Shown piece after piece: positions 53,971-62,763 of a stretch of DNA of 64,000 bases; the stretch's first letter is position 1, and every line of letters starts with the position of its first letter. The notes under the pieces were generated by a model, which was not told where the DNA came from, ran no database searches, and saw nothing but the letters and a program-made list of their open reading frames with translations. The DNA is from Rhizobium sp. BK602 (GTDB taxonomy: Bacteria > Pseudomonadota > Alphaproteobacteria > Rhizobiales > Rhizobiaceae). Both the position numbers and the translations under genes were made by a program. The stretch is from the NCBI RefSeq assembly GCF_014195095.1, contig NZ_JACIBC010000001.1, positions 806,001 to 870,000 of the forward strand. Direction: 5' to 3'.

Positions 53971-54882
53971 TTGAGGGCGCAATATAGATTGGGGACCTGT
54001 CTTTCCGGGTTGCTGTTTGTCGGATTGGCGGCCACGAGCTGCACGACCGAAACAGTGACATCATCAGCGGCAGCCACCCATAGCTCCGCCAAGTCCATCA
54101 AGCCGACGAAAGTGACGTACAACTATACCGCCAAGGATCGCGACTGTCTGAAGCGGGCCATGTATTTCGAGTCCGAGCATTCGGACAATGATGGCTATAT
54201 GGCGGTTGGAACTGTCGTCATGAACCGGCTGACGTCCGGGGCCTATCCTGAATCGATCTGTGGCGTGGTCGCACAGGAGCGGCAATTCGCGCCCGGCGTC
54301 ATGACAAGAGTGGTTCGCCCCGAGGCCGAGCCGGAATTGGATACGGCGGCAAATGCGATCCTGCGGGGAGAACGGCATCCGCGCGTGAAGGATGCGATGT
54401 TCTTCCACACGGACGGGCTGAAATTCCCTTACAACAACATGCATTATGTCGCCGTGGCCGGAGGAAACGCTTTCTATGAGAAGCGCGGCCGTGATGGCGA
54501 GCTGCAAACGCCGGCGCCGCTTCCGGCCTATGAAGTGGCGATGAACTACGTGCCGATGCAAGGCATGTCGGCGACGCAATCGCCGTTCGTATTCCCGGAA
54601 ACGCGACAATTGCCGCAGCAGCCGTCATCCGTCGTCGCTTTCACGCCGGTTTCCCCGCCTGCCGCGATGATGCCGGCAGCAACAACCGCAATTCCGACTC
54701 CGGTTCCCGTTCCGACCTCGGTTCCCATCCCGACACCGGCTCCGATGCTGATTTCGACGCCAGCCGCCGACATGAACAGCATCAGCAATCCGGCGCCGAT
54801 TTCCACCGTGGTCATTCCGCAGCCACGCCCCGATTTGGAGAGCGCACCGAGCTCCGGAATTTCGGCCAGAATTCGAGGCTAA
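53971..54882 (+). CDS. SleB-type cell wall hydrolase, predicted lipoprotein
   Basis: A 303-residue exported hydrolase of the SleB/Hydrolase_2 family, predicted to cut peptidoglycan. The N-terminus has a lipobox-like GLLFVGLAATSC, so it is probably membrane-anchored at Cys24. The catalytic domain (about 55-175) has RDCLKRAMYFESEHSDNDGY with the conserved Glu, VVMNRLTSGAYPESICGVV and VAVAGGNAFYEKRG. The C-terminal third is a proline/threonine repeat (IPTPVPVPTSVPIPTPAP), likely a spacer. The TTG start at 53971 has AGGAGG 9 nt upstream. Confidence 0.88.
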   Translation: MRAQYRLGTCLSGLLFVGLAATSCTTETVTSSAAATHSSAKSIKPTKVTYNYTAKDRDCLKRAMYFESEHSDNDGYMAVGTVVMNRLTSGAYPESICGVVAQERQFAPGVMTRVVRPEAEPELDTAANAILRGERHPRVKDAMFFHTDGLKFPYNNMHYVAVAGGNAFYEKRGRDGELQTPAPLPAYEVAMNYVPMQGMSATQSPFVFPETRQLPQQPSSVVAFTPVSPPAAMMPAATTAIPTPVPVPTSVPIPTPAPMLISTPAADMNSISNPAPISTVVIPQPRPDLESAPSSGISARIRG

Positions 54883-54906
54883 CGCGATCGGATCAGGCTT
54901 TTTTCG

Positions 54907-54938
54907 CGGCGCGTCTCGTATGCAAGACAGACGCGCCG
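54907..54938. terminator. Shared terminator of the convergent SleB and DUF4864 genes
   Basis: Perfect 10-bp stem CGGCGCGTCT/AGACGCGCCG with a 12-nt loop, followed by CCCTTT on the plus strand and preceded by AAAAAA-complement (TTTTTT at 54899-54904), giving a T run on each side. Confidence 0.7.
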
Positions 54939-54966
54939 CCCTTTGATCCGAATGCGGCGTCGCAGG

Positions 54967-55386
54967 TCAAATCCCCTCACTCATGGCATTCGGCAAAATC
55001 TGCACACTGCCGATCTTGTAGCCGCCGTCCGGCTGGCGCGTGATCTGATAGATCGCCGTCCAATCCTTGTCGTCGCGGCCGGTGATCAAAACCTCCTGGT
55101 AGACGACAGCGCCATTGTCGATGGCGCGGCCTTTGCCGAAGGCATAATTGCCGGGGCGGTAGACCGGCCGATAGCTCTTCTTCACCATGGCCAGAAAGCT
55201 GTCCTTGTCCGGAAAAAGCGCCTTGATGCCCGGAGCCGCGAAGGAATAGGCCGTCGCGGCGTCATCGTGCAGAAAGGCCTCTATCTGCCCTTCTATCAGG
55301 CTCTGCGCCGCCTCGACCGGATCTTGCGCGCACGCCGCCGTTGCTTGGGCTAGACCCAGGACGAGGGCAAGGAACAAAGCGCGCAT
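54967..55386 (-). CDS. DUF4864 domain protein
   Basis: A 139-residue exported protein. The signal peptide MRALFLALVLGLAQATAACA ends near residue 20. The mature part has VEAAQSLIEGQIEAFLHDDA, ATAYSFAAPGIKALFPDKDS and AIYQITRQPDGGYKIGSVQI, matching DUF4864, a small NTF2-like periplasmic fold of unknown function found mostly in alphaproteobacteria. Convergent with the SleB gene. Confidence 0.85.
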   Translation of the reverse strand: MRALFLALVLGLAQATAACAQDPVEAAQSLIEGQIEAFLHDDAATAYSFAAPGIKALFPDKDSFLAMVKKSYRPVYRPGNYAFGKGRAIDNGAVVYQEVLITGRDDKDWTAIYQITRQPDGGYKIGSVQILPNAMSEGI

Positions 55387-55494
55387 AGGCGATCTCCGGC
55401 AAATATGAGCCGGAGGATAACGCGTTTCCCGTTTTCTTAGAAGCTGCCTGCCTCGCTGCGACCATCGTGCCGAGCCGCAACGAGGCTGCTGTTC

Positions 55495-56760
55495 TTATTG
55501 CCAGCGGCGGAACAAGGCGCTGGCATTCACGCCGCCAAAGCCGAAGCCGTTGGAAATGGCATAGTCCATCGCCATCGGCCGGGCAGTCGGGCCGACGATA
55601 TCGATGCCTTCGGCCGCCGCATCGGCTTGCCGCAGATTGCGGGTCGGAGGCGCGATCTGGTCGCGCAGCGCCATGATGGTAAAGACCGCTTCGAGACCGC
55701 CGGCCGCGCCGAGAAGATGGCCGGTCGCGGCTTTCGTACCGCTGACGGCAATGCCGCCGTTGCGGCCGAAGACCGTCTTGATCGCCTCCATCTCGCCGCG
55801 GTCGCCGACCGGCGTCGATGTGGCGTGCGCGTTCAGATGCTTGACTTCAGCCGGTGAAATGCGGGCTTGCGATAGAGCTGCCAGCATCGCCCGGCGCGCG
55901 CCGTCGCCATCCTCGGGACCGGCGGTCATGTGATAGGCATCGGCGGCCGTGCCATATCCAACGAGTTCGGCAAGAGGCGTGGCGCCGCGGGCCAGCGCGT
56001 GTTCCAGCCTCTCGATCACCAGCATGCCGGCACCTTCACCCATGACGAAACCATCGCGTTCGGCATCGAAGGGGCGGGAGGCTTCCTCGGGTCGATTGCT
56101 GAAACCAGTGGAAAGGGCGCGAGCCGCAGCAAAACCGCCGAGGCTGACCTTGTCGATGCAGGCTTCCGCGCCGCCACAGATCGCGACATCGGCCTCGCCG
56201 GCGCGAATGAGCCGTGCCGCATCGCCGATCGCCTGGACACTGGCGGCGCAAGCGGTGACCGGCGCACCGATCGGTCCCTTGTAGCCATAGCGGATGCTGA
56301 CCTGGCCGGCCGCCAGATTGACGAGGAAGGAGGGCACAGTGAAGGGCGACAGGCGCCGCACACCGCGAGTCTCGGCCGTGCGCACGGCGTCGGCGATCGC
56401 CGGAAAACCGCCGATGCCGGAAGCGATCACCGTGGCGGTGCGCTCGAGAGCGGATAGATCGGTCGGCCGCCAACCAGCTTGACCGATCGCTTCCTCGGCG
56501 GCGGCCATGGCGAAGAGAATGAAGCGATCCATCTTCTTCTGATCCTTGATCGGCACATAGCGGTCGGCATCGAAGCCGGCTTCGCCATCTTCCTCGAGGC
56601 TCGGCACCATGCCGCCAACCTTGGCGGCAAGTTCGCCGACCATCGCCTCGGGGAGCCGCCGCAGGCCCGAGCGGCCTTCGATCAGCCGCTTCCAGGCCGC
56701 GTCCACACCAACACCGAGGGGTGAAACCAAGCCCATGCCGGTCACGACGATACGATCCAT
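55495..56760 (-). CDS. fabF: Beta-ketoacyl-ACP synthase II (FabF-like)
   Basis: A 421-residue condensing enzyme. It starts MDRIVVTGMGLVSPLGVGVD, and the Cys-His-His triad is complete: Cys in VTACAASVQAIGDAARLI, His in HLNAHATSTPVGDRGE, and His in ATGHLLGAAGGLEA. The start has AGGAGCAAGGAAT upstream. It is not in a fab cluster with an ACP gene. It lies 19 nt downstream of an HxlR regulator, so it is probably an inducible or specialised KAS rather than the housekeeping enzyme. That role is inference. Confidence 0.9.
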   Translation of the reverse strand: MDRIVVTGMGLVSPLGVGVDAAWKRLIEGRSGLRRLPEAMVGELAAKVGGMVPSLEEDGEAGFDADRYVPIKDQKKMDRFILFAMAAAEEAIGQAGWRPTDLSALERTATVIASGIGGFPAIADAVRTAETRGVRRLSPFTVPSFLVNLAAGQVSIRYGYKGPIGAPVTACAASVQAIGDAARLIRAGEADVAICGGAEACIDKVSLGGFAAARALSTGFSNRPEEASRPFDAERDGFVMGEGAGMLVIERLEHALARGATPLAELVGYGTAADAYHMTAGPEDGDGARRAMLAALSQARISPAEVKHLNAHATSTPVGDRGEMEAIKTVFGRNGGIAVSGTKAATGHLLGAAGGLEAVFTIMALRDQIAPPTRNLRQADAAAEGIDIVGPTARPMAMDYAISNGFGFGGVNASALFRRWQ

Positions 56761-56779
56761 ATTCCTTGCTCCTATTCGC

Positions 56780-57286
56780 TCAGGCATCAAAACCCAGAAA
56801 CCACGATTTCATCTGCTCTATCCGCTCATGGACGGCCTCGTCAGCGGCAGGCCCCGGCACGAGCATCGTGTCCTCCGGATGAAAGGCGCGACCGGTGACG
56901 CGATCGATCAGAAGGGGATCGCGATCTTCGCCGGTCGTCGCATCGGCAAGCCGCATGGCGATGTCTTCAGCCGGCAGATGCCGATTGCCCCAGGTGAAGA
57001 GAGCCATCAGAACGGGGAAGAAGTCGCGACCCTTTGCGGTCAGCACATATTCGTAGCGTGGTGGCCGTTCGCTATAGAGACGGCGCTCGAACAGACCTTC
57101 CTCGGTCAGATGTTTCAGCCGGCGGGTCAATATATTCGGCGCGACCCCAAGGTTTTTCTGGAATTCATCGAACCGCGTCAGTCCCTGAAGGGCATCGCGC
57201 AGGATCAGAATGCTCCACCAGTCGCCAACGCTTTCAAGGGCACGGGCAGCGGGACATTTGAAGGAACTGAAGCTGGTTCTCTGCAT
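56780..57286 (-). CDS. HxlR family transcriptional regulator
   Basis: A 168-residue winged-helix regulator of the HxlR/DUF24 family. The core FSSFKCPAARALESVGDWWS, ILILRDALQGLTRFDEFQKN and LGVAPNILTRRLKHLTEEGL is standard, including the conserved cysteine (Cys10) near the N-terminus that in some members senses electrophiles or oxidants. The C-terminal half is longer than in minimal HxlR proteins. It is first in an operon with fabF. A candidate operator lies just upstream. Confidence 0.92.
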   Translation of the reverse strand: MQRTSFSSFKCPAARALESVGDWWSILILRDALQGLTRFDEFQKNLGVAPNILTRRLKHLTEEGLFERRLYSERPPRYEYVLTAKGRDFFPVLMALFTWGNRHLPAEDIAMRLADATTGEDRDPLLIDRVTGRAFHPEDTMLVPGPAADEAVHERIEQMKSWFLGFDA

Positions 57287-57306
57287 GGCGGAAGCGGATA
57301 GCACGA

Positions 57307-57329
57307 GTAACTATCATCATGCAAGTTAC
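57307..57329. promoter_or_regulatory. Candidate HxlR operator
   Basis: Perfect inverted repeat GTAACT-N11-AGTTAC (57307-57312 and 57324-57329), 21 nt upstream of the hxlR start codon. Its size and GTAACT/AGTTAC arms fit operators of HxlR-type regulators, so autoregulation is likely. Confidence 0.6.
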
Positions 57330-57354
57330 AAAAGTAGACCGCCAGGCGAGAGCC

Positions 57355-57408
57355 GCCTCAATGCTTCGAGGCCTTGCCGCTTTGCGTCGAGGCACCTCAG
57401 TATGAGGC
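57355..57408. repeat. Rhizobial-type intergenic palindrome
   Basis: A 54-bp element with terminal arms GCCTCA/TGAGGC and inner CTTCGAGGCC and GTCGAGGCAC. A related short piece, GAGCCTCGAAACACGAGG, follows at about 57440-57458. It resembles dispersed rhizobial repeats of the CCTCGAAGCATTGAGG type and fills the gap between the exporter pair and hxlR. Confidence 0.55.
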
Positions 57409-57477
57409 AGGGAAGCACGCTGAGTTTACCGAAAAGGGGGAGCCTCGAAACACGAGGGCGGATGACACGATTCCGGC

Positions 57478-59379
57478 TTACGTCCGCGATTCCGCCGGTG
57501 TCGTCGCCGTAACTTCTTCCTCCGGAATATCGTCGAAGGAGGCATAGTTGAGGTTATAGAGCTTCGAATAAAGCTTGCCGTTGGCCATCAGCGCGTTGTG
57601 ATTGCCGCTTTCGATCAATTGGCCGTTCTGCAGCACGATGATGCGGTCGGCCTCGCGGATGGTGGCGAGACGGTGGGCGATCACCAGGCCGGTGCGGCCC
57701 TCCAGCAGCTTCACCAACGCCTTCTGGATCAGCATTTCCGTATAGCTGTCGATATTGGCCGTGGCTTCGTCGAGCACAAGGATCTTGGCATCGGCGACGA
57801 GGGCGCGGGCAAAGGAGACGAGCTGACGCTGCCCGAGCGACAGGCCGCCGCCGCGTTCACCGAGCACGGTATCGTAGCCATCCGTCAGCCGCATGATGAA
57901 CTCATGCGCGCCGACAGCCTTGGCGGCCTCGACGATCTCCTCGCGCGTCGCCTCGGCCTTGTTGTAGCGGATGTTCTCCAGCACCGTTCCGGTGAAAAGA
58001 AACGGCTCCTGCAAGACCATGGCGATCTGCCGGCCAAGCGAATCCTGGGTGAGGGAACGCACATCATGGCCGCCGACCAGCACCTGGCCTTGCTGCACAT
58101 CGTAGAAGCGATGGATCAACGCCATGGAGCTCGACTTGCCCGAACCCGTGGGGCCGACCAGCGCCACGGTCTCGCCGGGATTGACCCTGAAGCTGACGTT
58201 CTTGAGTACAGGGTACTTTGGGTCATAGCCGAAGACGACGTCGCGGAACTCCACCGAGCCGTCCATGTCCGGCGACAGCACCTTGGCATCCGGCGCGTCC
58301 TGGATGTCGATCGGCACGTCGAGCACCTCCGTCAGCCTCTGGCCGGACGCCATGGCGCGCTGCATGACCGAATATTGCATGGTCAGCGAGCGGATAGGGT
58401 CGAAGAAGCGCTGGATGTAGAACAGGAAGGCGACCATGACGCCGACATCGAGCCTGTGGTTCAGCACCATCGAACCGCCGACGATGATGACGATGGCCAT
58501 GGCCATGCCCGTCAGCGTATCGACGATCGGCACCATCACCTGTGCATATCGGGCCGCGGTCAGATGCGCCTTCAGGTTCGTGTGGGCCTTGTCGTCGAAG
58601 AGATTGAAGTTGACGCGCTGCCGGTGCATGCCCTGGACGGCGCGCACGCCATGGATCGCTTCGGCCAGCGCGCCGCTGGTGATGGAATTGGTTTCATGCG
58701 CATTCATGAAGGCGGTACGCGCCTTCGGCAGCCAGAACAGCCGGACGATGAACAGGATCGGCATGACCGACAGCGTCAGCAGGCCAAGCCGGAAATCGAG
58801 CGACAACATCACGACGACGATACCGAAGAGCAGGGCGATGTCGCCAACGGAAAGCACTGAAGTTTCAAGGAATTCCTGCATGGAGTTAACATCGCCCTGC
58901 AGGCGCGACATCAGGCGCCCCGCCTCGGTCTTGTCCATGAAGGAAAGCGAAACGCGCTGCAGATGCGCAAACATCGCCCGGCGGATATCGAAGAGCACCT
59001 CTTCCGCCACCTGGCCGACGAAGGTCTCCTGCACATAGCTGGCGGCATAATTGATGAGGATCGCGGCCGTGAAGATCGCCAGGGCCATCCATAATGCCGA
59101 ATGATTGACCGCGCCCGGCATCATCGCATGGTCGATCGCATAGCGGATGACGAGCGGAATGACGATCTGCGACGCGGTGAACAGCAGCACGGCGACGACG
59201 GAGATATAGACCTGACGGCGATAGGGACTGACGAAGGCCCAGATGCGCCGGATAATCCGGCTGTCGAAGACCTTGCCGAAAATCTCCTCCTCGACGCGAT
59301 GCGAGCCGACCACGGCACGGGGAGGGCGGCGTCCATCCTCGCGCACGTCGTTGCGCTCGGTTTCGATGGTCTCCGACAT
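57478..59379 (-). CDS. ABC exporter half-transporter, canonical ATPase subunit
   Basis: A 633-residue MsbA-like half-transporter: six transmembrane helices (about 45-340), then the ATPase. Walker A is GPTGSGKSSSMALIHR, the signature is LSLGQRQLVSFARAL (LSLGQ instead of LSGGQ), and Walker B is ILVLDEATANID with the catalytic Glu. ATG 59379 has AGGAGG at seven nt; the GTG at 59385 overlaps the upstream stop (GTGA). It should pair with the adjacent subunit as a heterodimer. Confidence 0.92.
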   Translation of the reverse strand: MSETIETERNDVREDGRRPPRAVVGSHRVEEEIFGKVFDSRIIRRIWAFVSPYRRQVYISVVAVLLFTASQIVIPLVIRYAIDHAMMPGAVNHSALWMALAIFTAAILINYAASYVQETFVGQVAEEVLFDIRRAMFAHLQRVSLSFMDKTEAGRLMSRLQGDVNSMQEFLETSVLSVGDIALLFGIVVVMLSLDFRLGLLTLSVMPILFIVRLFWLPKARTAFMNAHETNSITSGALAEAIHGVRAVQGMHRQRVNFNLFDDKAHTNLKAHLTAARYAQVMVPIVDTLTGMAMAIVIIVGGSMVLNHRLDVGVMVAFLFYIQRFFDPIRSLTMQYSVMQRAMASGQRLTEVLDVPIDIQDAPDAKVLSPDMDGSVEFRDVVFGYDPKYPVLKNVSFRVNPGETVALVGPTGSGKSSSMALIHRFYDVQQGQVLVGGHDVRSLTQDSLGRQIAMVLQEPFLFTGTVLENIRYNKAEATREEIVEAAKAVGAHEFIMRLTDGYDTVLGERGGGLSLGQRQLVSFARALVADAKILVLDEATANIDSYTEMLIQKALVKLLEGRTGLVIAHRLATIREADRIIVLQNGQLIESGNHNALMANGKLYSKLYNLNYASFDDIPEEEVTATTPAESRT

Positions 59380-59381
59380 GG

Positions 59382-61373
59382 TCACGCCTCCTTCTTCCGC
59401 TTTTCGACCCGGCCGTCGGAGGCTGTCGCAACGTCGTCATCGGGGCGGACCTGAAGATCGTAGAGCGCCTTGTATCGTCCACCGGCAGCCAGAAGCTGCT
59501 CATGGGTTCCGCGTTCGACGATCTCGCCATCCTCGATGAACAGGATCTGGTCGGCGTGCATCAGCGAGCTCAATCGATGCGCGACGATGAGGGTCACACG
59601 ATCGCGGGCAAAACGCTTCATGCCGCTGCGGATACGCTGTTCGGTCGCCGCGTCGATCGCGGCGGTGGAATCGTCGAACACCATCACCGCCGGCTTCAGC
59701 ATCAACGTCCGGGCAATCGTCAGGCGCTGGCGCTGGCCGCCGGACAGCGACACGCCGCGCTCGCCGACGACGGTGGTGTAACCGGCCGGCAGGCCGAGGA
59801 TATAGTTGTGGAGCTGAGCGGATTCGGCCGCGCGCTCGATACGGCCTTCCTTCGCCCAGGGGTCGCCATAGGCGATATTGTTCTCGATGCTCGTCGTGAA
59901 CAGAAAGGAATCCTGCTGCACGACGGCAACCGTCTGCCGCAGCGACTGCAGCGTCGCCTTGGCGATATCCTGACCATCGATGGTGATGCGGCCGGAGGTC
60001 GCCTCGTAGAAACGCGGGATCAGGTGCGCGATGGTGGATTTTCCGCTGCCGGGCGGTCCGACGATACCAATCGTCTCGCCGCGCCGCGCCTCGAAGCTGA
60101 CGTTGCGGAGCACCGGACGCTCTTCCAATCCGGGATAAGCGAAACCGACATTCTCGAAGCGCAGCACGCCCTCGGTCACCTCGAGCGGCTTCGCGTCGGG
60201 CGCATCCTTGATGGCGATGTCGAGATCGAGAAGCGCGAACAGGCGCGAACCGCAAGTCGAAGCGCGCGCGAAAGCGTTCACCATCAGCCCGAGCTGGCGC
60301 ACCGGCATCTGCAGGATCGTCATGAAGGTCAGGAACGAGGCGAGGGTGCCGACGCTGATCTCGCCCGCGATGACCTTGGTGCCGCCGATCCAGAGCACCA
60401 GCCCCATGGCGGCGAAGAACGAGAAATTCATGGCGCTGGTGTTGACGACACGAATGCCGACGCGCCGATGGGCAAGCGCGAGCGCATTGTGCGATGCCTT
60501 GTCGAACTTCATCAGCTCGTGCGCCTGTGCGGCGAAGGCACGCACGACACGGATGCCGCCGAGATTCTCCTCCATCACGCGGGTGAGCACCGATAGGCGC
60601 TCCTGCAGATCGAGCCAGGTGGCACGCAGCCTCAGTTGCGTTACCGACGAGCGCCAGGCGACGAAGGGCACGAAGCTGAGCGCCAGGAGGCCGAGCGTGA
60701 CATCCGTCGACAGCAGCATATAGGCTCCGACGCCAATCAGAATGGTGAGCAGCACCATGCGCACCAGCGCCGTCGAGAAATACATGCGCACGCCTTCGAG
60801 ATCGAGCAGGCCGACGGTGATCAGATCGCCGGAATGAACCTTGTCGTGGAAGCTGAAGGAAAGCTGCTGGATCTTCTCATAACAGGCGAGCCGCAGCTCG
60901 TAGCCGATATGGTGGCCGACGGCTTCGCTGTAATAGTTCTGCACCATGGTGAAGAGGCCGCGCGTCATACTGACGACGAGCAGGAGCAGGGCGGTCGTCA
61001 TCAAGGCACTTTCGGCGATCTGGCCGGCGGCACCGCCGGCAACCACCGTTTGCGTCTGGTCGACGGCGCGACCGAGCAGGCGTGGGATCATCAACTGTAA
61101 CGTTGCAGCTACGAAAGTGGCACCTATCGCGACGCTGGTTTGCCAGGGATGACGGAGCGTCATATGGGTGATCCGCGCGATGGTGGAAAGACCTTTCCCC
61201 CAGCCAATCGCATTGACATGCGCCAACGAAACCAAAGGCTTCGTGGCGCTTCTTAAAGAAGCGCTACTCACGTTCTTATCCAGGCATTGTTTGAACGAGG
61301 CGGGCCCGAAATCGGGTTCGGATCGCAGGGGGAAATATTGGTAGGACGAATTTTGCCGATTCCGATGGATCAT
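59382..61373 (-). CDS. ABC exporter half-transporter, degenerate ATPase subunit
   Basis: A 663-residue half-transporter. Six membrane helices (about 80-370) precede an ATPase with Walker A GPPGSGKSTIAHLIP, a canonical signature LSGGQRQRLTIARTL, and Walker B VMVFDDSTAAID where Asp replaces the catalytic Glu. The first about 50 residues are polar and of uncertain translation; ATG 61373 lacks a good ribosome site and the true start may be further in. The gene is followed at once by its partner. Substrate unknown, possibly a lipid or drug. Confidence 0.9.
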   Translation of the reverse strand: MIHRNRQNSSYQYFPLRSEPDFGPASFKQCLDKNVSSASLRSATKPLVSLAHVNAIGWGKGLSTIARITHMTLRHPWQTSVAIGATFVAATLQLMIPRLLGRAVDQTQTVVAGGAAGQIAESALMTTALLLLVVSMTRGLFTMVQNYYSEAVGHHIGYELRLACYEKIQQLSFSFHDKVHSGDLITVGLLDLEGVRMYFSTALVRMVLLTILIGVGAYMLLSTDVTLGLLALSFVPFVAWRSSVTQLRLRATWLDLQERLSVLTRVMEENLGGIRVVRAFAAQAHELMKFDKASHNALALAHRRVGIRVVNTSAMNFSFFAAMGLVLWIGGTKVIAGEISVGTLASFLTFMTILQMPVRQLGLMVNAFARASTCGSRLFALLDLDIAIKDAPDAKPLEVTEGVLRFENVGFAYPGLEERPVLRNVSFEARRGETIGIVGPPGSGKSTIAHLIPRFYEATSGRITIDGQDIAKATLQSLRQTVAVVQQDSFLFTTSIENNIAYGDPWAKEGRIERAAESAQLHNYILGLPAGYTTVVGERGVSLSGGQRQRLTIARTLMLKPAVMVFDDSTAAIDAATEQRIRSGMKRFARDRVTLIVAHRLSSLMHADQILFIEDGEIVERGTHEQLLAAGGRYKALYDLQVRPDDDVATASDGRVEKRKKEA

Positions 61374-61463
61374 TCAAGCGTCATTTGGTCACAAGTACCA
61401 CCGCGACGTTAGATTCCGTGTTCGATGGGAGAGGCTGCAACACCGCACTTGCGGAGAGCGGAA

Positions 61464-62339
61464 TCAGCTCCGAAATTCACGCAGGCAATTGATGACTTCG
61501 CGCAGCCCCCTTGTCAGGTGCTTGTCGCGGCGCAGCACCATTCCAAGCTGACGCGTCAGCCTTGGCTTGACAGGCGAGGTCTCGAGATGATCGCTCCGAT
61601 CGCGCTGCAGGGCCAAGCCCGGCAACAGTGACCAACCGAGGCCGGCCGCCACCAGTTCCTTGACCGCCTCGACGCTGCCGAACTCCATCGCCGGCTTCAA
61701 ACGGATTCCGTCGGAAGCAAACCATTCGTCGATCGCACGTCGGGTGTTGCCGCCCTCGTAAAGCAGGAAGGTCTTGTCCTTCAGGAAATCCGTCCCCGGC
61801 CCATCCTTCGGCATGTGGCTGCCCTTGGGTGCCACGGCAAGAAGCTCATCCTCGTAAAACGGCTCGACTTCGAGCGAGCGCCCGGCGGCGGGCAGGACGA
61901 CGACCGCGAGATCCAGCGCATTCGCCTCCAGATCGCGAAGGATATCCTCGGTGTTGCCGATCCGGACAATGATTTCCAGGCCGGGCATGCGTTTCTTCAC
62001 GGCAGCGATGGCGCGGGGCAGGAGATGAATGGAGGCGGTGCCGCCGCTGCCGATCCGGACGCGTCCGACAGACCCTTCGCGGTAAGGCATCATCGCCTCA
62101 TGTACCGCCGAACAATCCTCCAGGATACGGCGCGCATGAAGCAACAGTTCGACGCCAGCCGGAGAAGGTTGCGCGCGGCGCCCCACGCGCTCGATCAGCC
62201 GAACGCCAAGCCGCTGTTCGAGAAGCTTCACCTGCAGGCTGATGGCGGGCTGCGTCAGTCCCGCCTTGTCGGCGGCGGCGGTGAAGCTGCCGAGATCGAT
62301 GACGCTGACGAAGGCGGAGAGCTGATCGAGGTTCAACAC
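61464..62339 (-). CDS. LysR family transcriptional regulator
   Basis: A 291-residue LysR-type regulator. The N-terminal helix-turn-helix is LDQLSAFVSVIDLGSFTAAA, DKAGLTQPAISLQVKLLEQR and LGVRLIERVGRRAQPSPAG, followed by the periplasmic-binding-like effector domain (about 90-285). The start is taken as GTG 62339 because AAGGAAT lies just upstream; an ATG 24 nt earlier is in frame. It is divergent from a DUF1127 gene and may control it or the exporter. Confidence 0.9.
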   Translation of the reverse strand: MLNLDQLSAFVSVIDLGSFTAAADKAGLTQPAISLQVKLLEQRLGVRLIERVGRRAQPSPAGVELLLHARRILEDCSAVHEAMMPYREGSVGRVRIGSGGTASIHLLPRAIAAVKKRMPGLEIIVRIGNTEDILRDLEANALDLAVVVLPAAGRSLEVEPFYEDELLAVAPKGSHMPKDGPGTDFLKDKTFLLYEGGNTRRAIDEWFASDGIRLKPAMEFGSVEAVKELVAAGLGWSLLPGLALQRDRSDHLETSPVKPRLTRQLGMVLRRDKHLTRGLREVINCLREFRS

Positions 62340-62361
62340 AAAAGAATTCCTTATGGATTGC

Positions 62362-62375
62362 ATTATTCCAATAAT
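62362..62375. promoter_or_regulatory. Candidate LysR site
   Basis: Perfect palindrome ATTATT-CC-AATAAT, 23 nt upstream of the chosen lysR start and within the divergent promoter region shared with the DUF1127 gene. Confidence 0.4.
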
Positions 62376-62489
62376 CTTCCTTCGCGGTAAATTCCAGCGC
62401 ATTCTTCCATGCAGCCGAGAGACGCAAACCCCTGGCGATGCCGACGGATGGCGGGCCTTGCGGCGCGGGGCGGATCAAGAGGAAAAGCA

Positions 62490-62711
62490 GTGACGACCGA
62501 TACAGAGAAAACGCTGATAGCGACGTTCGGATGGAATGAGATCCGGATGGCGAGCCTTCCACGGCGAGTGCTGGCGACATTTGCGACCTATTGGCAGGTG
62601 CGGCAGACGCGGCGAAATCTCGCGGATTTATCCGATGACCAGCTTCGCGATATCGGCGTGACCCAAGCCGAGGCAAAGCGCGAGCTCGGCAAATCCTGGT
62701 ATTGGAGCTAG
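62490..62711 (+). CDS. DUF1127 small protein
   Basis: A 73-residue protein whose C-terminal half carries the DUF1127 motif (RRNLADLSDDQLRDIGVTQA, EAKREL). These small arginine-rich proteins are common in alphaproteobacteria and some are involved in phosphate or stress responses. GTG 62490 has AAGAGGA upstream; the open frame before it is arginine-rich and probably not translated. Confidence 0.85.
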   Translation: MTTDTEKTLIATFGWNEIRMASLPRRVLATFATYWQVRQTRRNLADLSDDQLRDIGVTQAEAKRELGKSWYWS

Positions 62712-62763
62712 AATACCCGTCATGACGCAGGATACCGGCAACGCTATCCCATAAGGGGCGCGC

